Positions 25,182 through 35,299 of a stretch of 64,000 bases of DNA are shown one piece after another (the first letter of the stretch is position 1; every line of letters begins with the position of its first letter). The DNA is taken from assembly GCA_036172665.1 (NCBI GenBank), contig CM069872.1, positions 47,044,101-47,108,100 on the forward strand, read 5' to 3'. The translations under genes were made by a program, and so were the position numbers. Under the pieces are notes generated by a model, which did not search any database, was not told the DNA's origin, and saw only the letters and a list, made by a program, of their open reading frames with translations. Source of the DNA: Prosopocoilus inquinatus (Eukaryota > Arthropoda > Insecta > Coleoptera > Lucanidae).

Positions 25182-25635
25182 AAGAAATTGGATTTAACCT
25201 CCTAACCAGAAAAAGTTTGTTTAAAAACTATATACGTATTTCGGCAGCTATGCTGGCATCTTCAGTCTAAGTTTGACAGTTATTTTCCATAGACCGGAAA
25301 GTCTTTACAATATTAAAATGTATTGGGGACTGTGATTTGTAGTACGAAGAAATTGGATTTAACCTCCTAACCACAAGAAGTTTGTTTAAAAACTATATAC
25401 GTATTTCGGCAGCTATGCTGGCAGCTTCAGTCTAAGTTTGACAATTATTCTCCATAGACCGGAGAGTTTTTACAACATTAAAGTGTATTGGAGACTGTGG
25501 TTTGTAGTACAAAGAAACTGGTGCTAACCACAAAGAGTTTGCTTAAAAACTATATACGTATTTCGGCAGCTATGCTGCCATTTTCAGTCTAATTTTAATA
25601 ATTATTCTCCATAGACTGGAAAGTCTTCTATGTTT
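25182..25635 (-). repeat. 165-bp tandem repeat, three copies, hammerhead-like core on minus strand
   Basis: Units begin AAGAAATTGG or AAGAAACTGG at 25182, 25347 and 25512; the third is truncated. Each carries ACTATATACGTATTTCGGC followed by AGCTATGCTG. Read on the minus strand, each has CTGA-, a GC-rich stem around an ATA loop, then GAAA and the self-complementary ATACGTAT. This resembles the CUGANGA-stem-GAAA core of hammerhead ribozymes in Penelope-like elements and retrozymes. There is one extra base before the stem, and each copy departs from the ideal core somewhere. Confidence 0.7.
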
Positions 25636-25808
25636 GGTACTTCCAACCGACGCGACCCGACGGCTGGCGGTCGTCCTTTTATGACAGGATAAAAATGACA
25701 GTAGGAAGCACGATCTAATCTACTTCCGCTTATTTGCGACGTATACAAGGATGTTACAGAGCCTTGTGAAATGCAAGCAGAATTCATTTAATACTTTTTC
25801 GTGACTGC

Positions 25809-25969
25809 CAGTGGCGGCTGGTGCATACGAATTTGGGTGGGCAGCAGACATACCCGCTGAGCGCTATCCTTGTCTAACGCACTTGAACAGAGAACAAACA
25901 ATATAAGTATAGTATATAAGTATAGCAGATCAACTGCCCACCCATATTCGTATGCACCGTCCGCAAGGG
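25809..25969. mobile_element. 161-bp hAT-type MITE with 8-bp TSD
   Basis: CAGTGGCGGCTGGTGCATACG at the left and CGTATGCACCGTCCGC near the right are inverted, with AATTTGGGTGGGCAG / CTGCCCACCCATATT extending the arms. Flanks GTGACTGC (25801-25808) and GTGACTGA (25970-25977) form a 7/8 target duplication. The last bases of the right TIR have diverged. Confidence 0.8.
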
Positions 25970-26003
25970 GTGACTGACTATCTTAGGTGTATGATACTAA
26001 ATG

Positions 26004-26716
26004 AATGGAAAATACCATTCAAAGTTTGAAGAGTTGAAAACTCTTCGCTAATTTGTTGTAGTAAAAAAGGAAATGTGGAAAATGTTGGATTTGGTGCCTT
26101 GGTTGGAAAGGGCTGGAAGGGTTGAACGGAAAATACCATTCAAAGTTTGAAGAGTTGAAAACTCTTCGCTAATTCGTTGTAGTTATAAAAGATGTGTCGA
26201 AAATGTTGGATTTGGTGCCTATTTTGGAAAGGGGTAGTTGTTGAGTAGAAAATACCATTCAAAGTTTGAAGAATTGAAAACTCTTCGCTAATTTGTTGTA
26301 GTAGAAAAGGAAATGTCGAAAATGTTGGATTTGGTGCCTTGGTTGGAAAGAGCTGAAAGGGTTGAACGAAAAATACCATTCGAAGTTTGAAGAGTTGAAA
26401 ACTCTTCGCTAATTCGTTGTAGTAAAAAAGGAAATGTCGAAAAAGTTGGATTTGGTGCCTTGGTTGGAAAGGGCTGAAAGGGTTGAATGGAAAATACCAT
26501 TCAAAGTGTGAAGAGTTGAAAACTCTTCGCTAAGTCGTTGTAGAAAAAAAGGAAATGTCGAAAATATTGGATTTGGTGCATATTTTGGAAAGGGGTAGTT
26601 GTTGAATGAAGAATACCATTCAAAGTTTGAAGAGTTAAAAGCTCTTCGTTAATTCGTTGTGGAAAAAAATGAAATGTCGGATTTAGTGCTTATTTTGGAA
26701 AGGGGTAGTTGTTAGT
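26004..26716. repeat. ~120-bp satellite, six units of two alternating types
   Basis: ATACCATTC-type anchors at 26012, 26133, 26252, 26373, 26494 and 26613 give periods of 119-121. Each unit has AAGAGTTGAAAACTCTTCG, a small palindrome, then TTGGATTTGGTGC. Unit ends are of two kinds: GGTTGGAAAGGGCTGAAAGG (units 1, 3 and 4) and TTTTGGAAAGGGGTAGTTG (units 2, 5 and 6). Frames on the minus strand simply read through the repeat. Confidence 0.95.
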
Positions 26717-26795
26717 GGATAAGTACTTTCCGCACGGATCCCAATTTCCTTTAGAAAACTTGGTTCAACCCCCTCGACCGGAAACGTAAACTTAC

Positions 26796-26855
26796 CGGAT
26801 GGCGCGCGGCTGCGACCGCTGCTGCTGCCGCCGCATTCATTCCTGCAGGGTACAT
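26796..26855 (-). CDS. Putative first coding exon, Met/Ala-rich N terminus (partial gene)
   Basis: Reading the minus strand, an ATG at 26855-26853 is preceded three codons upstream by an in-frame TGA. It opens a GC-rich frame of 20 codons: Met-Tyr-Pro-Ala-Gly-Met-Asn, then an alanine run, ending Arg-His-Pro. The frame stops exactly, in phase 0, at a consensus splice donor (CCG|GTAAGTT at 26795). A second in-frame ATG is at 26840. A CTGCAG acceptor-like site falls between the two ATGs, so the exon could instead begin at 26842 and use the second start. Poly-alanine N termini are common in insect transcription factors and RNA-binding proteins, but I do not recognise this gene. No downstream exon was identified on the minus strand. 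The coding call rests on base composition, upstream stop, donor and proximity to a promoter-like region. Confidence 0.45.
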
Positions 26856-27682
26856 CTTACGTCAGCAACAACACATGATAAAATTTCTTGCACAGAATAA
26901 TCCCAGGTAATCCTTAATCCTCGACTGGTGAACGTATCCTATTCACGCACTTTGCCACACTAAGTAAGATGCACAAACACAAATATGCAAAACGGAAAAG
27001 TAGATGCGCACAAATCCAACGTTACACACGGAAACAGTGCGAATGTGTTTAGGTGAGAGTTTTAAGGGTGGGCTTTGAAATTATTCATTGGGGTGTTAAT
27101 AAACGATTAGGTGCGATCTTAGTTAGCTGCGGAGCGCGAGCACATCCAAACACTCCAACGGTTCACAATCAACTGGCATTCATTCTCCCCACCAGCGTTC
27201 TCCCTCCTCTCACCTCGCACCCCGAAACCGCTAACATACACCACCCCACACTCCCTTACAAAAAGCCTACAACCCCTAAAAATACCGGCAGCTAGTACAG
27301 TCTAAAAAAAAATTGGACGGCGTGAAATAGATGGATCCAAATTTATAAGGATAATTAGCATTATTTCTTCAATTTAAATTTATAAACTACGTCAATTAAT
27401 AACATTCGCCGGTTGCCCATTGACTTAACTACATAATTATGCATGCACATTTTTCGTGTTCGAATCGCGCTATTAATATTTGCATTACGTTTAAAAAAAG
27501 TTGGTCAAGTGGTCGCGTGAAGGTATTGAAAATTTGCGACTGGCAGAAATAAATAGGTCGTATTTTAATTGGCAGCACTGTGATTGCAATTAGTGTAGAT
27601 GTAATACGGGCAAACTGTCGCGTGTATTCCCACACCGTCAGGGATCCCCGAGGAGATCTCGAATTCCTGGCGGTCACCGTAC
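26856..27682. other. Putative intron 1 / intergenic, moderately GC-rich
   Basis: Lies between the inferred leader and the Met/Ala exon. The 27053-27295 (+) frame is proline- and threonine-rich without family features. No repeats. Confidence 0.3.
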
Positions 27683-27870
27683 CTGAGCCGCCGCCGCCGC
27701 CGCCGCACTTTTACATTGGTTTGTACTCACACCCCTAAAATGATCCGTACATGTTCGCAACGGGAAAAAAACAAAAAAATAAAAAAACAAAAAACTACCC
27801 TCAAAATGGCTGCCTGGCAGAAAGCATCTCATTTTAGCTGAAACAGGGGTCGAATCTGTCCTTGTTCCAC
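27683..27870 (-). other. Putative 5' leader exon with (GCC)n run
   Basis: On the minus strand a GC-rich segment with a CGG/GCC trinucleotide run ends CGGCTCAG|GTACGG, a usable splice donor (GT at 27682-27681). It lies between the promoter-like region at 27.9-28.2 kb and the Met/Ala-rich coding exon at 26.8 kb. The upstream limit is a guess, placed about 30 bases after the minus-strand TATA-like box. An AAAATGGCTGCC (YY1-like) motif sits at 27803-27814. Intron 1 would run 27682 to about 26843. Confidence 0.35.
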
Positions 27871-27900
27871 CCGCGTGATTTCACTTCAGCCCCTTTCACC

Positions 27901-28175
27901 CTTATAAATATGGCGCCCTGATTGCCAGTATACCAAGCTGGTCTTCGGTCCACGTGGACTCGCGCTCGGTGTAACCGCGGCTCCAATAAAATCACACGGC
28001 GGTGGTCTCTTATCCAACTACTATCGTCGGTTTTTAAATCACGCCTACTCTAAACGAGCTCTCTAGTTTTCACGGGCGACAGCCAATCGGCGCTCGTGTG
28101 CGTCCAATCGACGCTCGGCTTTTCACGTTGGTTGCCATGCAACACGCTGACGTTTCGTCTTGAGTCCACGTGGAC
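27901..28175 (-). promoter_or_regulatory. CpG-rich promoter-like region: CCAAT x2, X-box, E-boxes, TATA-like
   Basis: This GC-rich island contrasts with the AT-rich surroundings. It holds two CCAAT motifs (28083, 28104), a perfect palindromic RFX X-box GTTGCCATGCAAC (28131-28143), two copies of the palindrome GTCCACGTGGAC with a CACGTG E-box core (27948-27959 and 28164-28175), and a TATA-like element at 27901-27910 that reads TATAAATA on plus and TATTTATAAG on minus. The minus orientation is preferred because the leader and coding exon lie on that side. Motif identities are read directly; activity is inferred. Confidence 0.45.
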
Positions 28176-28329
28176 TACCGAGGTGCCAGTACATGGCTTG
28201 CTGGATCTGTACGCAGCGGGCAAACCAGCAAAAATAAGAGCCGACCAAAAAAATATATATGAGTAGAGATAAAATCTAGTGAGTCGGGGTGCGGGCTCCA
28301 TCCTAGCAGAACAAAAGCTACGCCCGGCC

Positions 28330-29681
28330 TACCAGTTATTAGAGACCCAAGGCGAGTTTACAAAGGTCAAACTTTATGGCCAAATTACAATGGAACTAAT
28401 TTTTATTATGCATCGTCTCAATAGCCCCATATAACCTGAGTGTTCATTATGCTGGAACTATATCTCAAGGAATCTATCGGTCGCTGTACGGAAAGCAGTT
28501 CTCTATTTCACACCCTTCTCCACTATTAAACGCGCGGCCACGTTTCGTCACGATGAACATCACCCGTACGTTATGCGGTCGATGTAACGTAACAGGCTTT
28601 CCTAGATTAGATAAACTCGTTTAGCGGTCTCATACAATATTCACATTACTATGTTTTATTCGTATAACATAAACAATCTAAACTTACCGTGTGTATCGTT
28701 ACCAGCATCGAATCGTTAAAACAAAAATAGCCCTGCTGCGGTTGTGTTACGCAGTTTATACCAGTGTTTGTAAATATATAACATAAACGATTCAATTTAA
28801 CTATTTGCCCCGTGTACCTTGCCTATAAGTACCGATAACATTTATTTCGATGTAATATATAAGCGCACATTAATATTTAATAAGAACGTATATACAGCCG
28901 TTCGAAATTTATGCTCACAATAAACCACAATCAAATGTGTTACTACACAAAATGGGTATAAGCGTTTTTCAGGACGACAATTCTTAATGCAACAACGAGC
29001 TGTGCCTGTTCCGGTAATTTAAGCTGACTTTCGAGCAATAAAAGAAACTCGATAGCAGCATGTCAGTTATTTAAACTATTTACACAGATATGTTACGTAT
29101 TTTTTCAATTATACCTCACTAACATATGTCAGACATACATAATCACTTTTGATTCTCACAATCAAGTGAAAGTAACTCTTACCCATGCAATATCCGCTTG
29201 TATCTCTACAAAGACGGTATTCGTATACCATTATAATCGATTAATGCATTCACCCAATAAATAACATATTAGAAATTTATTGAAATGATCACTAGTGCAG
29301 CGTAGCTAATGCAAAATAATGATTTCTGCCTGGTTTTTCATAAAACAGAACTACTCAGCTGTGATATTATTAAACAATGTTAAGTGCTTTCTTTCGTTTA
29401 AAAGTTTGAATCGTGTTTCGAATAGTTTGGACTTGAATTTCGTAGTTGTTGCAGCAAAACACCTGATTTGAATTTTTGATTGACAGTTCATTTGTAAATA
29501 ACCATAATTCAATCCAAACAAGTTTTAAAAATAGAGAGATTCAAAGAAAAGAATGTCTGTTTTTGAATCAAAACACGTTTGGATCATGATTTTGTGAGCG
29601 GAAGGAAGCACCTATTATGTTGAAAAGTAGTGAGTATGTGAAATGCAAATAAAAAATTGTCACCAATGGAGTATTAGATGA
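28330..29681. other. Intergenic; dispersed repeat at 29390-29590
   Basis: About 200 bases at 29390-29590 (AAAAGTTTGAATCGTG, AGTTGTTGCAGC, GATTGACAGTTC, AATTCAAT) recur, diverged, at 61115-61320, so it is a dispersed repeat of unknown class. No gene in the rest. Confidence 0.5.
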
Positions 29682-29683
29682 TA

Positions 29684-30228
29684 CTCCCTCTGTCCCAATT
29701 TAGTTGTCACATTTCATCTTTAAATTTTGTCCCAATTTAGTTGACATATTTCTAAAAATTGGGAATAAAAATATTTAAAACATAGAAACGTACGTCAATA
29801 GGAATTGTAACTTATTTTGACACATTTTTATTTTGCCCGGTTCCATAATCGAGAAACTATACGTATGTACGTCCTTGGCACCCAAATTATTTTAAGGCAA
29901 CATGTTTTACCTTTCCGTTTTCATAGTTTTTCACTGTGTTATAGCAAAAATTGATATACTGAATATTTCGTAATTTTGATCATTGATCATTTCTTGTTTT
30001 TTTTTTTTTTGATAACTTTTCTTGTACAATACTTATATTCGTCATCTTAAACGCGGAACAGAAGTCACGGCGGGTGTACTCTTTAAATCTTTGTACTCTT
30101 TAAATCTCTAATTCTTTAAACATATACGGGTAGTTAATTGTAGCATATTAGTTCCTGGATTAAATTAAATTTAACAACAATCTTAAGAAAAAACACCAAA
30201 TGTGACAACTAAATTGGAACAGAGGGAG
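29684..30228. mobile_element. 545-bp Stowaway-like MITE, TA-flanked
   Basis: CTCCCTCTGTCCCAATTTAG at the left and its reverse complement at the right (ending GGAACAGAGGGAG) continue into TTGTCACATTT / AAATGTGACAA. TA lies on both sides (29682-29683, 30229-30230). The TIR start is very close to the Stowaway consensus CTCCCTCCGTCCC known from plants. No transposase frame. Confidence 0.88.
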
Positions 30229-30474
30229 TATTTTATTTTTCCAAAAGCAAAAGTATAATTTTTTTGACATAATATGAAAATAAATACATACAGTAGCTTT
30301 GAAAGCCATAGGTTTAACTAGTTCAGCTCGAATTAGAATTCTTAAGGATGTGTATATTTTCTATTTTCCGACGTAATGTGGACCAAACCTTGGTCGGTTC
30401 ATCGAAAAAGTCGAATAGTAGGGAGTTTTATATTTTAAGTTATTAACTTAATAAATAATAAGTATAATGGGTGA

Positions 30475-30936
30475 TTCAACATAAGTGTCCGACCCGTTAA
30501 CTACAGGTAGTTTACCAAAAAGATAAAACAAAAAGTCTCTGTTCATAAAGGGTCTAGTATGCATAGTTTTCAAGATAAAATAATGCATTGAAGATTCAGA
30601 TATAAATTGGTTAATGGGCACTGGTACAGCTGTATTGCGTCACAAGAGCAATGAACCTTCGCGGAGTAGAAGGAAACACCATCGTTTACCTTGAAACAAA
30701 ACTCTAAAACTCTAAAGGCTTTCTGAGAAAAAGAAAACAAAACAGGTAATTCATTCTTTCGGACATCGAACTTGTGTATGCATACGTAAGAAGTGAATCA
30801 TAACTTCCATTTTGAACTCAAAGGCGGTCGATTTTTGGAATGTCTCTGATAAATTTATTTTTTGCAAATTTGTACTTGGGTCACCTTAGTAAATACGCTC
30901 CTAACGGGTCGGAAACTTATTCTGAATCACCTTGTA
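30475..30936. mobile_element. 462-bp mariner-type MITE, TIR GGTGATTCAR
   Basis: GGGTGATTCAACATAAGTG, then TCCGACCCGTTA at the left pairs with TAACGGGTCGGAAACTTATT and TGAATCACC at the right. TA flanks both ends. Confidence 0.85.
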
Positions 30937-30970
30937 TAATACATTGGTCCGTATACTCATCACGTAACCA

Positions 30971-31153
30971 AAGTCATCTCTAACTAAGCTCTGATTAAAA
31001 TAAACAAGAAACGATATAGCTTTATGTCAATTTCAGGAGAAAAACAAGTTTCCATGAGAAATAGATATGTTATCACTCTTTTACACACTAAATTGACATA
31101 ATGCTATGTCGTTTCTTATTTATTTTAATCACAATTTAAGTTAAAGACGACTT
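30971..31153. mobile_element. ~183-bp inverted repeat (MITE-like)
   Basis: AAGTCATCTCTAACT at 30971 pairs with the right end, AAGTCGTCTTTAACT on the complement. GATTAAAATAAACAAGAAACG and ATGTCAATTT also pair, giving arms of about 60-70 bases. Confidence 0.8.
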
Positions 31154-31269
31154 TAATCATAAAACGAGAATACGGCCTCTTGTTATTTATTATTTATTAA
31201 AAAAAAAAGATTTATTTAAAAAAAATGATATAAAAAACACTGTTTCTACTTCTAGGAATTGTCTAGATC

Positions 31270-31378
31270 GGATAATGCGGGTTTTTTAAAAGGGTCTGTT
31301 AAGACGAACGGATTCGTAAGGTCGGTTAAAACGAAGTGGGCGGATAATCGAGAGTTGGATAATTGGGAGTCTACTGTA
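31270..31378 (-). mobile_element. Solo pogo/Tigger-like transposon end
   Basis: Read on the minus strand from 31378: TACAGTAGACTCCCAATTAT, then CCAACTCTCGATTATCCGCC. Terminal CAGTAGACTC with repeated ATTATCC is typical of pogo/Tigger-jerky element ends. Only this end was found; a poly-T run begins next to it. Confidence 0.6.
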
Positions 31379-31979
31379 TGCATTTTTTTTTTTTTTTTTT
31401 TATAGGATAACTACCGTTTTATATTTTGTCTACTTAAAATGTTTGGCTTTATTATTATTATTAAATTTAATTAATTAACTAAAATACGTTTACAACAAAT
31501 TGAAAATTTAGGCAGTGTTCTAGAACTACTTTTGTGCTGACGAGGCCTCAATTAGAGCAGAAACAGCTGTACAAAAGATACTCAACAATTTTATTGCAGC
31601 CAAGGGTTTATCAATTCTTGTCTTGCTTATGCAGACTAATGGAAATGGTTCCCCTTTTGAAACAATTTTTTTTAATAGTATTAGTCGTCAGTTTACGAAA
31701 CCCCGGTAGAGGATTCTTCTTTTTGTAAATTTGTGTCGTGAACATGCGCATAAAGAACACTGAGAGAAAAAGATCGAATCAATGAAATAAAATTCAGTTT
31801 TATAAAAATAAATAAAAACGACCTGAAAACGTCACATCAATTAAAATTTAAATTTAAACTAAAACAAAATGAAACAACAACAAGAGAACAAAAGAGTAAT
31901 AATAAATTAAATAAAGCAATAAAATTAATATCTAATATGTAATTTAACTAATAAAATAAAAAAGTAAAAAATATATTAT

Positions 31980-32640
31980 TTACAAAAATAATTGAAATAA
32001 TTGAAAAATCGATTTTTAATAAAGCAAAGACGTTTGTGGCGCCATCTGTTACGATGAGTCGTAATACTTTATTAGTGAAAATTTGCAAGAATTCAAAAAT
32101 AATATTACAGAAGACAACTTCGAATAAATAAAATCGAAAGAAATGGTTAGAAGTTTCAAATGTAAGTAGCGCCATCTGTTAATCTGTAGGCGCAATTAAT
32201 ATTGCATCATCCAATTCCGACGGTTTCAAAACAGCCGAAAATAAATTTCAGAACGTTCAAGGACAATGTTTTTAAAACAACTTTGAATTAAAAAATATAT
32301 ATATTCGGCACCGTCTGTCAACATGAGTCATAACTTTGTCATTTTTATCTGTGGGGAAACAATTTATCTGAAGGCTGTTGAAAATCGCTGAAAAAATTTA
32401 AGAAATAAAGTTACAAAAAACAATTTCGAATAAATAAAGAAGAATAGAAAGGGTAAAAAAAAGTTTCAAACGTAAGCAGCGCCATCTATTCATCTGTGGC
32501 AAAGTTGAAAACAAATTTCTTCAAGAAAGTATTCGAAATTCGAAATAGTTTAAGCGTGTTCCGCTAAGCGCTAGCTTTCGGGGGCGTTTCTAACCTAAAA
32601 TTTTTGACAACTCTCGTCGCTTTTCAGAAATAAGGTTATC
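31980..32640 (+). repeat. GCGCCATCTGTTA repeat block X1
   Basis: GCGCCATCTGTTA motifs occur at about 32040 and 32170, with a variant (CATCTATT) at 32482, each followed by related sequence (GAGTCGTAAT, CTGTAGGCGCAATTAAT). The block ends with GCGCTAGCTTTCGG.GGCG.TTTCTAACCTAAAAT. That end is homologous to the site where hAT element C is inserted at 39391 and acts as the unoccupied reference. Confidence 0.75.
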
Positions 32641-32923
32641 CAAAAGCAGTCCTAATTTTTTTATACAGCTAAAGATTTTTGTCTTTTTTTATATTCTTAA
32701 TAATAAATATTTTAATAATAAAAAAAAACTTGAGAGGTTAGTTTGCACAGAAGAAAGAGGTGCTGCGAGACTTGATATTGATTTAAATTTAATATTTCAA
32801 ATTATTTTTTCTTCATTTTGACAAAAACTTAACTTCAATAAAGGCAAATATGCATTACATGTCAAATGCTTGCGCGGATTTGGTTGTCCGCTAGCGTACC
32901 AAAAATATTTAACTGTCAAAGGC

Positions 32924-33104
32924 CTGGAGGTTAAGTACTAGATGGCGAATGAGAACGAGCCTATTTTCGGACGCGAACCCTCATCCCTTGTATGGTAAAA
33001 ATATAGAGCATCAGAGAATACAACGTGTGTGTGACGAAGTGCGCGGCATCGAGGTTAAGTATATGGAGGACGGCATACCGTCCTCCATATACTTAACCTC
33101 GATG
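32924..33104. repeat. Fold-back with perfect 27-bp hairpin
   Basis: 33047-33073 and 33078-33104 are exact inverted complements around a 4-base loop (CATA). The arm begins CATCGAGGTTAAGTATATGG. A related GGAGGTTAAGTA motif, followed by AACGAGCC.ATTTTCGG, occurs at 32927-32972 and again inside hAT A at about 23779-23835, so the hairpin belongs to a repeat family. Confidence 0.85.
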
Positions 33105-33261
33105 GTCATTGTCTTCTTTGCGATTAACTCCTCTTTGACATGCAGAGCCATCACATTTCTGACTTGTCCAAGCAACGTTTTCGTTTAGTATCTTCACCTT
33201 GTTTTATTACTTTCGAAAACCGCTCATTTCATATGAATAGACCGTAAACCTCTCTCATCAA

Positions 33262-35291
33262 CAATGGCGTAGCCATCATAGGGCAGTTCGTTGCGATACA
33301 CTGGGGCCTCCGAGAGTTTGGGGCCCCGCGAATTATCCATTTCCACGAAATAAATATTTATTTTTTTCATTTTGGTAACGTAATACATGAATACAAATAA
33401 AACATTTGGTTTTCTCTGCCTTGAATCATTTAAATTAAAAGGAATTTTCGCACTTTCATATACGTAGTAAAATTGAAGCCAACCAAGAAACGTCATCTAT
33501 CCTTCAGCCAATTTTAATTTACCCTTTCAACTTCTACAATCCTTGATTTTGCCATGGTTTCAAATGAATTCCTAGTTAAATTAAGCTGTGACTTTTTTTA
33601 TAAAATTGGTGACACGTAATAGAAGAGGTCAATTTCAAATAACAATCATGGCCTTTTCGATTGTGCACTGAGTATATCATCAGCTTTAATTCATGAGGTT
33701 AAAACAAAATGAAGATACACTCAGTGCACCTCAATCGAAAATGCTATAAGTTTATATTTTCTAATCTACCAATTCGTAAATAACTTTCAATTATAGAAAT
33801 TTTGTAATCATTGAGTTCTGTTCTGTTCTCGCTTCTTTATTTCTGGAAGCTTCGGTGTCTTCATGTGTTTTAAGAACATCTTTTCCTGTTTGACAATGTC
33901 TCATTAAACAAAACCGCGGTCGCAATTTTGTAAAAATAAAACCACTGTATCATCGGCACAGCCTCTCATTTACTGTAAAAATTTTGTGTTCTACTGATAA
34001 TACAAGACGTCACAGTTTGACGTTTGTTTAAATTAAATAATTGGCCAGCTGTCAATGCTACAAACTTTTAGCAGTGGTTTTACCGTGGTTTCAAATGAAT
34101 TCCTAGTTAAATTAAGCTGTGACTTTTTTTATAAACGTGGTGACACGTAACAGAAGAGGTCAATTTCAAATAACAATCATGGCCTTTTCGATTGGGATGC
34201 ACTATGTACACTGAGTGTATCCTCAGCTTTAATTCATGAGGTTAAAACAAGATGAAGATACACTTGAAAACGCTATAAGTGTATATTTTCTAATCTACCA
34301 ATTCGTAAATAACTTTCAATTATAAAAATTTTGTAATCATTGAATTCTGTTCTGTTATCGCTTCTTTATTTCTGGAAGCTTCGGTGACTTCATGGGTTTT
34401 AAGAACATCTTATCCTGCTTGACAATGTCTCATTAAACGAAACCGCGGTCGCAATTTTGTAAAAATAAAAGCACCGTATCATCGGCACAACCTTTCATTT
34501 ACTGTAAAAATTTTGTGTTCTACTGATAATACAAGACGTCACAGTTTGACGTTTGTTTACATTAAATATTTGGCCAGTTGTCAATGCTACAAACTTTTAG
34601 CAGTGGTTTTACCGTGGTTTCAAATGAATTCCTAGTTAAATTAAGCTGTGACTTTTTTTATAAACGTGGTGACACGTAACAGTAGAGGTCAATTTCAAAT
34701 AACAATCATGGCCTCTTCTATTGGGATGCACTATGTACACTGAGTGTATCCTCAGCTTTAATTCATGAGGTTAAAACAAGATGAAGATACACTCGAAAAC
34801 GCTATAAGTGTATATTTTCTAATCTACCAATTCGTAAATAACTTTCAATTATAAAAATTTTGTAATCATTGAGTTCTGTTATGTCCTCGCTTCTTTATTT
34901 CTGGAAGCTTCGGTGTCTTCATGGGTTTTAAGAACATCTTATCCTGCTTGACAATGTCTCATTAGACGAAACCTCGACCGTAATTTTGTACAAATAAAAC
35001 CACTGTATCATCGACACAGCCTTTCATTTACTGTACAAATTTCGTGTTCTACTGATAATACAAGATGTCACAGTTTGACGTTTGTTTAAATTAAATAATT
35101 GGCCAGCTGTCAATGCTACAAACTTTTATCAGAAAAGAACATTGTAATTAAGGCCCTACGAATTTAATTGAATATATGTTATTTAAACGATTGTCTTGCG
35201 GTTCAATCAACAGTCAATATTCTATGCTTTAGTGAGGGCCCCCCAATGAACATTTCGCACCGAGGCCCCATTAACTTTAGCTACGCCACTG
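33262..35291. mobile_element. hAT-type non-autonomous element B, 2.03 kb, 8-bp TSD
   Basis: The left end CAATGGCGTAGCC and the right end CTTTAGCTACGCCACTG are inverted, with GGGGCC-rich subterminal sequence on both sides. Flanks CTCATCAA (33254-33261) and CTCAACAA (35292-35299) are a 7/8 target duplication. Most of the interior is three tandem 530-bp units. No transposase frame. Confidence 0.85.
33555..35131. repeat. 530-bp tandem repeat, three copies, inside hAT B
   Basis: TGGTTTCAAATGAATTCC begins units at 33555, 34086 and 34615 (periods 531 and 529). Each unit contains a small palindromic MITE core (CACTGAGTGTATC ... GATGAAGATACACT, ending AAAACGCTATAAG) related to the MITEs at 23193 and 61470. 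Unit 1 keeps the longest version of that core. Confidence 0.95.
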
Positions 35292-35299
35292 CTCAACAA

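Noticed and set aside
26140..26500. Two repetitive minus-strand ORFs with Phe/Pro-rich repeats
   Set aside because: They read through the 120-bp satellite; the protein repeats merely reflect the DNA period.
27053..27295. 80-codon Pro/Thr-rich ORF (+)
   Set aside because: Falls in the putative intron of a minus-strand gene; no family match and no splice support.
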